This document shows, piece by piece, positions 5,862 through 10,604 of a stretch of DNA of 10,604 bases; within the stretch, counting starts at the first letter, position 1, and each line of letters begins with the position of its first letter. The DNA is from JBLIAZ01 sp047632015. GTDB lineage: Bacteria > Bacteroidota > Bacteroidia > Flavobacteriales_C > GCA-002722245. The DNA lies in the NCBI GenBank assembly GCA_047632015.1, contig JBLIBC010000075.1, positions 1 to 10,604 on the forward strand, read 5' to 3'. Made by a program: the position numbers and the translations under genes. Below the pieces are notes generated by a model, which made no database searches, had not been told where the DNA came from, and worked only from the letters and a program-made list of their open reading frames with translations.

Positions 5862-6821
5862 GTGAAAAGAAAGTTTGTAAAATGGATTGGGTATTTATTA
5901 ATCGTTGGCTTACTTAGTGGGGCTTTGGTGTTTTACTTTTTAGTTCCAATTTTAATGGTAGAAATATGCCATCCTAAGATGGGAATTGTCAAGGATAAAC
6001 AGGTAAAGAACTACGATTTAATTGCCAGCAAAATTGCGGGCTTGCCCATTGAATTCTACACCAAAGACAGCTTGTTACAAAGTGCTTATTTGACCTTCAG
6101 TCAAACAGAATCAACTAAGGGTACAATCATTCTTGTTCACGGTATAAGAGGCAGTAAGGAGCACTTTATTGGCTTGAGCCAATGGTTAGCTCAAAATGGT
6201 TACAACGCTGTCTTAGTGGATTTAAGAGCGCATGGGCAAAGCGAAGGAAGGTACTGTACTTTTGGTGTCAATGAAAAGATAGACCTTAGTTTACTGATTG
6301 ATAAGTTGATTGCTTTAGAAGATGGTAATCATAATTCCATCGGGTCGGTCGGGTCCATCGGGTCAATTGGAATATGGGGACAATCGTTAGGGGCAGCAGT
6401 TGCTTTACAAACTTTGTCTTTTGATTCAAGGATAAAATTTGGTGTCATTGAAAGTACGTTTTCCGATTTTGAAAGCATATCACATGACTATTTAAATTAT
6501 TTCATGTGGTATTCGCATGAATCCATGAGTAAGTTCTTGGTGCACAGGGCAGGGGAGTTGGGAAAATTCAAAACTGAATTAGCTTCACCTGTTATTGCTT
6601 GTAAATCCATTCATCAACCAATTTTAATGGCTCATGGTGATTCGGACAAAAAAATAAACATCAAGTACGGCAAGGGAAATTTTAAAGCACTAGCGTCTAA
6701 TCACAAGGAGTTTATCACTGTGGAAGGAGCAAACCATGTGTCGGTTTGGAAAACTGGAGGTGAAAGGTATTTTGAAAAAGTATTAGGATTCATTGATCGT
6801 CATGCAATACAAGAAGAATGA
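5862..6821 (+). CDS. Membrane-anchored alpha/beta hydrolase (serine hydrolase)
   Basis: This 319-residue protein has one N-terminal membrane helix (residues 8-33, WIGYLLIVGLLSGALVFYF) after a basic MKRKFVK. The catalytic domain is therefore likely periplasmic, tethered to the inner membrane. The alpha/beta-hydrolase landmarks are in order: the oxyanion strand TIILVHGIRGSKEHF (88-102), VDLRAHGQSEG (119-129), the nucleophile elbow G-Q-S-L-G with Ser175, the acid in HGDSD (probably Asp262), and His292 in GANHVSVW. The family cleaves esters, amides or peptides (BAAT/Hydrolase_4-like); the substrate cannot be told from sequence. The start is GTG at 5862. The frame is closed at 5808-5810 with no upstream ATG, and a later ATG would lose the membrane anchor. 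A run of four SIG/SVG triplets (159-170) lies directly before the nucleophile strand. The stop is three bases from the convergent gldG stop. Confidence 0.9.
   Translation: MKRKFVKWIGYLLIVGLLSGALVFYFLVPILMVEICHPKMGIVKDKQVKNYDLIASKIAGLPIEFYTKDSLLQSAYLTFSQTESTKGTIILVHGIRGSKEHFIGLSQWLAQNGYNAVLVDLRAHGQSEGRYCTFGVNEKIDLSLLIDKLIALEDGNHNSIGSVGSIGSIGIWGQSLGAAVALQTLSFDSRIKFGVIESTFSDFESISHDYLNYFMWYSHESMSKFLVHRAGELGKFKTELASPVIACKSIHQPILMAHGDSDKKINIKYGKGNFKALASNHKEFITVEGANHVSVWKTGGERYFEKVLGFIDRHAIQEE
6336..6371 (+). repeat. In-frame 9-base minisatellite inside the hydrolase gene
   Basis: Four 9-base units occur in tandem: TCCATCGGG (6336-6344), TCGGTCGGG (6345-6353), TCCATCGGG (6354-6362) and the degenerate TCAATTGGA (6363-6371). 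They encode SIG, SVG, SIG, SIG. Units 1 and 3 are identical at DNA level. The tract is much richer in G+C than the rest of the gene, and the multiple-of-three unit keeps the frame if copy number changes. Confidence 0.75.
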
Positions 6822-6824
6822 CAA

Positions 6825-8549
6825 TTAGGAATACCTCTTTTTCCGCACGATATAAAACAAAAGGGAAATTAGTAAAATCACAGCTGGAGGTACCAATAAG
6901 TTCAACCACTTGATACTGGATTTGAATGTTTTTACTTTCTTTTTGTCAAGTAAGCGCATTTTAATTTTTTTGGACCGAACGGTAATCAATACTTGGTCGT
7001 CGCTCAAGTAGTTGATGATGTTTAACAAGATTTTTTTGTTGTCGTAAAAGGCGGAAGAGTATCTGTCGGCTCCAAGGGGGAGTGTTTTATTGTCGGAAAG
7101 TACCGCGTTATTTGCAAAGGTTCCGGAGGAAATGACGACCATTTTGCTGACTGGACTGCTTTTTAAAAATGATTTATGGGCGGAAAACTCTTCAGGTAGT
7201 ATCCTGTTTTGATAATAGGAAGTATAAGTTCCTTCAGTTAAAAATGCAACACACTTTTTTCCTTCATTTAGCTTTTTTTCGCTTGTTCCAGAAACTGCGT
7301 CTTCAAATCCAATTCGAGTGGGTGTTTTCACGTACCGGTTTAACCCAGAAGTGTTCAGTAAGGAAGTGTGTTTGATTCCTGGAGTAGCAATGCTGTCCAA
7401 GGTGCTTGCAAATTCCATTTTTATAGGGTCTAAGTTAATGTTGATTAAATGGTTGTTTTCACTGAATATCAAAGGGAAATACACCCATGAAAATAATTCT
7501 GGTTTTGTACTGCTTCCCGCAGGGCCAGTTTGAATAGGGATTCTTGTGCATTGTTGATCCTCGACTACATCGTTGTTTATTCGTACTCCGTATTTGTAAA
7601 GTAATTTTTCGAGCCCGCTGTTGTATGCCAAGGCAGGGAAGTAGGGAGAGCTTCGTAAACTGTCCAGTTCAGCGTAAATTCCGTCAAGGATGCAGAGAAG
7701 CTTTCCTCCTTTCATTACAAACTGATCAATAATGACCAACTCCAATTCGTTAAACTGAGTTTTGGGTCCTGAAATTACAAGGATATCAATTAAGTTTAAG
7801 GAGTTCAAATCGTACAAGCCTTGTTCATTTTGTAAAAAGACAGGGCCAATGTTGTAATATTCGGCTAAGGTTTTTGCAAAGTCTTCTAGTTCGTATTGAC
7901 CAGACTCCCCATGAAGTTGTAAGAATCCGATGTTTTTAGGGCGTTCGCGCTGCAGCTTTCTGATAGCGTTGGACAACTGATATTCCAAGGCTTCAATGGA
8001 TGCGTTAAAATTTTGTTCGTACTGAGCGCGGCTTGTCACTAGCAAGTTTACACCACAAGAGCGGTTGTTATAAAACACCTCGGCACCTGGTGTGACGTAA
8101 AAAGTGCTGGTACCTGCTTCTTTTTTTTGCTCTACAGGTAGGTAAGGTATTCCCAGTTTGGAAAGTCGAATGATTTCCTTTTCTTGGTTTTTTACTGAGC
8201 TGATGTCTTTGATGTCAATGAATTCAAATTCGATGTTACCATTGGCGTGTTCGGCAAACTCGTCAAGTGTCTCATCAATAGCGTTCCTGAGTTTTACAAA
8301 TCCTGCAGGAAGGGCGTCACCTTCCAAGTATATTTTGAATTCTGCCACATCGTCCATAGACTCTAGTAAGTCAATGGTTTCTTGCGAGAGAGTATAGCGC
8401 TCGTCTTGTGTTAAATCAAACTTTAAAAAGTAAAAGGAAGAAATTGCTACAATTACAACCAAGACAATAATTTTGGTGAAAAATGCAGTGAGTCCCGAGA
8501 GTTTTAACTTAGGAAGTGAATTGAATTTCATGTTGTTTTCCTTGTTCAT
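6825..8549 (-). CDS. gldG: GldG, gliding-motility-associated ABC transporter auxiliary protein
   Basis: This 574-residue protein has an N-terminal membrane helix (residues about 25-44, IIVLVVIVAISSFYFLKF), a long extracytoplasmic region and a C-terminal helix (about 549-567) ending in RKKRYS. Family landmarks are FDLTQDERYTLSQET (44-58), the ABC-type-uncharacterised-transporter (GldG) core with NIGFLQLHGESGQYELEDF (206-224), and ILVISGPKTQFNELE followed by DQFVMKGGKLLCILDGI. GldG works with the permease GldF and the ATPase GldA, which are needed for gliding in Flavobacterium johnsoniae; the transported substrate is unknown. Length fits the family. It follows gldF by 12 bases in the same operon. 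The chosen start gives MNKENNMKF; a second in-frame ATG at 8531 (residue 7), preceded by AAGGAAAAC, is a possible alternative. No gldA gene is in the window, which is usual in Flavobacteriales. Confidence 0.93.
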   Translation of the reverse strand: MNKENNMKFNSLPKLKLSGLTAFFTKIIVLVVIVAISSFYFLKFDLTQDERYTLSQETIDLLESMDDVAEFKIYLEGDALPAGFVKLRNAIDETLDEFAEHANGNIEFEFIDIKDISSVKNQEKEIIRLSKLGIPYLPVEQKKEAGTSTFYVTPGAEVFYNNRSCGVNLLVTSRAQYEQNFNASIEALEYQLSNAIRKLQRERPKNIGFLQLHGESGQYELEDFAKTLAEYYNIGPVFLQNEQGLYDLNSLNLIDILVISGPKTQFNELELVIIDQFVMKGGKLLCILDGIYAELDSLRSSPYFPALAYNSGLEKLLYKYGVRINNDVVEDQQCTRIPIQTGPAGSSTKPELFSWVYFPLIFSENNHLININLDPIKMEFASTLDSIATPGIKHTSLLNTSGLNRYVKTPTRIGFEDAVSGTSEKKLNEGKKCVAFLTEGTYTSYYQNRILPEEFSAHKSFLKSSPVSKMVVISSGTFANNAVLSDNKTLPLGADRYSSAFYDNKKILLNIINYLSDDQVLITVRSKKIKMRLLDKKKVKTFKSSIKWLNLLVPPAVILLISLLFYIVRKKRYS

Positions 8550-8561
8550 TTTACCACTGGT

Positions 8562-9299
8562 TTACCATTTCCTAGAGGATAATTTAAGTTCGCTCAATGC
8601 CAAAAAGAAGACAATTAGAACAAGGTAATAAACTAAGTCCCGGGTGTCCAGCAATCCTCGACTTATAGAATTGTAATGTTCTTGAATACCAAATTGTTTA
8701 ATGAAGAAAGCTGTGGTGTTTTCGGTTCCAAAAGAGGCTATCCAGTCAAATCCAAGGTAAAAGAATATGCACAGTACAATGCTTAACATCAAAGCTACTA
8801 TTTGATTGTTTGCCAGAGAGGAAGCGAATATTCCAATGGCAATGAAACTACTTCCTAGTAAAACCAGTCCTAGGTAAGAGCCAATTATTGCACCTGTATC
8901 AATGTTTCCTTGTGGAAATGCCAAAAAGGATACGCTTCCAACGTACATTAAAGTAGGGAGGAGGGTGAGTATTAAAATGATGCTACTAGCAAAAAACTTT
9001 GCCGCAACTAAACTTTTATTGCTCACAGGTTTTGTGATGATAAGCTCCAAGGTTCCTGATGATTTCTCCTCGGTAATGGAGTGCATGGTCAAGGCTGGAA
9101 TCAGTATTAGGTACATCCAAGGTGCAAGGGTAAAAAGTGGTTCTAAGGATGCATAGCCTGAACTAAAAATATTGAGGTAGTCGTTAATTGGTACAGCCCA
9201 CAAAAACAAAGCGTTGACAAGTAAAAAAGTCATCAGTACAACCATCCCAACTAAGGAGCTAAAAAAGTAACTTATTTCTTTTTTGATGATTGCGAACAT
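8562..9299 (-). CDS. gldF: GldF, gliding-motility-associated ABC transporter permease
   Basis: This 245-residue ABC-2-type permease has six predicted membrane helices, at about 17-37, 57-73, 102-122, 138-160, 166-184 and 222-237. The conserved ABC-2 coupling motif lies between helices 2 and 3: SITEEKSSGTLELIITKPVS (75-94), the segment that touches the ATPase subunit. The start MFAIIKKEISYFFSSLVG is typical of GldF. It should sit in the inner membrane and form the channel of the GldA-GldF-GldG complex. It is the first gene of a gldF-gldG pair. A 120-base gap separates it from the DUF58 gene upstream, so it may have its own promoter, although I see no clear TTTG/TAnnTTTG pair. A 33-codon open frame ends two bases before its ATG. 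Confidence 0.93.
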   Translation of the reverse strand: MFAIIKKEISYFFSSLVGMVVLMTFLLVNALFLWAVPINDYLNIFSSGYASLEPLFTLAPWMYLILIPALTMHSITEEKSSGTLELIITKPVSNKSLVAAKFFASSIILILTLLPTLMYVGSVSFLAFPQGNIDTGAIIGSYLGLVLLGSSFIAIGIFASSLANNQIVALMLSIVLCIFFYLGFDWIASFGTENTTAFFIKQFGIQEHYNSISRGLLDTRDLVYYLVLIVFFLALSELKLSSRKW

Positions 9300-9419
9300 A
9301 CTATTGCGTAAAAATAAGTTTAATAGAGGGAGGTTTGTTGAAGTAATACTTGAATTGATAAACTTCCAATTGTTTATAACAGGCTAAGACTTGTTTGCAC
9401 ATACTCGTGCGTACACGAC
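9300..9419 (-). other. Gap between the DUF58 gene and gldF
   Basis: This 120-base spacer holds no clear terminator. Reading with the genes, it starts with GC-containing sequence able to form either of two short competing hairpins (plus-strand arms GCAC 9397-9400 with GTGC 9407-9410, or TCGTG 9405-9409 with CACGA 9414-9418). AT-rich DNA up to the gldF ATG follows. A small open frame of 33 codons (9402 to 9301) crosses it. A gldF promoter could lie here, but no box is convincing. Confidence 0.35.
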
Positions 9420-10340
9420 TTACATGTTTTTACGTTTGGCCAAGTAGCTGATTAAGGTTTTTTCTAATCCTTGGTTGATGTCACACTCAAGGTAATCGAT
9501 TTTGTGGTTTCTCATGCTGGTTCTAAGCTCGGATAACCGTTGCTCTTGCTTTGCGATGTACTCCTGTTTTATTTCCTCAGGATTGAGTTTGATGGTTTCT
9601 CCCGTTTCAGCGTCGATGAATTTTGTAGGTCGATTGGTATATTCAAAATTTAACTCAAGCTTTTTATCCATTACATTGAACACAATCACTTCGTGCTGTA
9701 AGTGCTTTAAATGTTGTAGGCTGTTCATGAGCTCCTTTGTTTGATTATCCTGTTGGATAAAATCGGAAAATATGATGGTCAAAGAGCGTTTATGTGATTT
9801 GCTAGCCATCATGTTGATGGCGTCAATCAACATGGTGCTTTTTGTATGTTCCTTTTTATTTAATTCTTGTTCAAGCTGATGAATTAACCAACTGACGTGA
9901 TTTTTGTTGTTTTTAATTTCCGATTCAAAACGAATGGTTTCGTCAAATAATTTAATACCCACTGCGTCACGTTGCTTTCGCATTAAAAACATCAAGGCAG
10001 CAGCTGTGTATATAGAGAAACCTAACTTATTAAGTTGTGTAATGTCACTGTTGTCCGAAGCGGGGAGAGCCATAGAGGCAGAAGTATCAATGAGTATTTG
10101 ACACCTGAGGTTGGTTTCTTCCTCGAACTTTTTTGTGTAAAGTTTGTCGGTTCTGGCGTACAGTTTCCAGTCAATGTTTTTAGTAGACTCACCTGTGTTA
10201 TACAAGCGGTGCTCTGCAAATTCTACCGAGAATCCATGGAAAGGACTTTTATGTAATCCTGTAATTGATCCCTCAACAATTTGTTTAGCCAGTAATTCCA
10301 GCTTGGAAAGTTGTTGAACTTGGGACAGGTTTATTGGCAT
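9420..10340 (-). CDS. DUF58 domain protein with vWA-like fold
   Basis: This 306-residue soluble protein has no signal peptide or membrane helix. It contains the DUF58 signature FHGFSVEFAEHRLYNTGEST (residues 34-53), NIDWKLYART and KKFEEETNLRCQILIDTSAS. The last segment includes the MIDAS-type metal site D85-T-S87-A-S89, with further vWA-like positions at Thr169 and in IIFSDF (189-194). DUF58 proteins are often encoded with MoxR AAA ATPases and help assemble or activate partner proteins. No MoxR gene is visible here, so the partner would lie elsewhere. The C-terminal part (about 250-306) is helical and charged. The gene lies 39 bases after thioredoxin on the same strand and 120 bases before gldF. 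The start at 10340 (MPINLSQVQQLSKLELLAKQ) matches the usual DUF58 beginning. Confidence 0.9.
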   Translation of the reverse strand: MPINLSQVQQLSKLELLAKQIVEGSITGLHKSPFHGFSVEFAEHRLYNTGESTKNIDWKLYARTDKLYTKKFEEETNLRCQILIDTSASMALPASDNSDITQLNKLGFSIYTAAALMFLMRKQRDAVGIKLFDETIRFESEIKNNKNHVSWLIHQLEQELNKKEHTKSTMLIDAINMMASKSHKRSLTIIFSDFIQQDNQTKELMNSLQHLKHLQHEVIVFNVMDKKLELNFEYTNRPTKFIDAETGETIKLNPEEIKQEYIAKQEQRLSELRTSMRNHKIDYLECDINQGLEKTLISYLAKRKNM

Positions 10341-10379
10341 AAATACTTAAACTAGACGAGATGTTTTAGGTGATACCTT

Positions 10380-10604
10380 TTACAACAACTTTTCTAACTT
10401 TTCAGCTAAAACAGATTTTTGAACAGCTCCAACTTGCTTGTCCATTACTTCTCCGTTTTTCAAAAACAAAATAGTAGGAATGTTTCTGATACCGTATTTA
10501 GCAGAAATTTCGTTGTTGTTGTCTACGTCAACTTTTCCAATGATGGCTTTACCTTCATACTCCGCTGCTAATTCTTCAATAATAGGACCAACCATTCTAC
10601 ATGG
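10380..10604 (-). CDS. trxA: Thioredoxin, C-terminal 74 residues (5' end outside the window)
   Basis: The frame stays open to the right edge. The first three visible codons read P-C-R before MVGPIIEELAAEYEGKAIIG, which places the window edge inside the WCGPC redox site; the second cysteine (the C of PC) is present. The later landmarks KVDVDNNNEISAKYGI, the cis-proline in RNIPTILFLKNGE and a C-terminal helix ending LAEKLEKLL are all typical. Thioredoxin is a cytoplasmic disulfide reductase of about 105 residues, so roughly 30 are missing. The methionine at 10595 is an internal residue (the one after PCR), not the real start. In many Flavobacteriales this gene lies near dnaE; whether that holds here cannot be seen. 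Confidence 0.93.
   Translation of the reverse strand, partial: PCRMVGPIIEELAAEYEGKAIIGKVDVDNNNEISAKYGIRNIPTILFLKNGEVMDKQVGAVQKSVLAEKLEKLL

Noticed and set aside
9397..9418. Overlapping GCAC/GTGC and TCGTG/CACGA inverted repeats as a riboswitch or attenuator before gldF
   Set aside because: The stems are four or five base pairs, with no T-run and no match to a riboswitch I know.
10368..10378. AGGT-GAT-ACCT hairpin between thioredoxin and the DUF58 gene
   Set aside because: The stem is only four base pairs and no T-run follows on the transcribed strand, so it is not a credible terminator.
10380..10595. Thioredoxin starting at the ATG at 10595
   Set aside because: The codons before it (P-C-R) continue the thioredoxin active site, so this methionine is internal and the gene runs past the window edge.

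Overview
The window looks like a chromosomal segment from a gliding-type Bacteroidota, most likely in or near the Flavobacteriales. The evidence is a gldF-gldG pair, AT-rich DNA with poor Shine-Dalgarno sequences, signal peptides ending in the Bacteroidota-style SxSQ, one candidate TTTG/TAnnTTTG-like promoter, and an anti-sigma-like protein without a zinc finger. The family-level placement is inference. There are ten protein genes (two cut by the window ends), two convincing intrinsic terminators and one dispersed palindromic repeat. I see no tRNA, rRNA, CRISPR array, transposase or phage gene.

Layout. (1) Positions 1-817, minus strand: a six-helix membrane protein of unknown function, translationally coupled (TAATG) to a winged-helix regulator that runs off the left edge. 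(2) Positions 965-5590, plus strand: a secreted 488-residue protein, a strong hairpin terminator, then an ECF-like sigma factor whose stop overlaps (ATGA) the start of an 833-residue single-pass membrane protein. That protein has an anti-sigma-like cytoplasmic N-terminus and a very large ectodomain, and is followed by a second terminator. (3) Positions 5650-5861: a gap holding a long GTCATTGCGAGG-type palindromic repeat. (4) Positions 5862-6821, plus strand: a membrane-anchored alpha/beta hydrolase with a short in-frame minisatellite beside its catalytic serine. (5) Positions 6825-10604, minus strand, transcribed from right to left: thioredoxin (partial), a DUF58 vWA-fold protein, gldF and gldG.

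How the genes may work together. The most interesting block is 965-5590. The secreted protein and the ectodomain of the membrane protein share two recognisable sequence blocks in the same order: a G-T-V-(x)3-P-x-N-A-F-(V/I)-D-D block, and a later G-(V/W)-(Y/V)-N-(C/I)-D block. A sigma factor coupled to a membrane protein with an anti-sigma-like cytoplasmic end suggests a transmembrane switch. The secreted relative just upstream could be its regulated output, ligand or competitor. The two transcription units also share a similar sequence (GGTTAC plus a T-run) upstream of their first genes. The domain sharing and gene arrangement are visible in the sequence; the signalling model is inference.

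GldF and GldG would form the permease and accessory part of the Gld ABC transporter; no gldA ATPase gene is present here. The DUF58 and thioredoxin genes lie upstream on the same strand.
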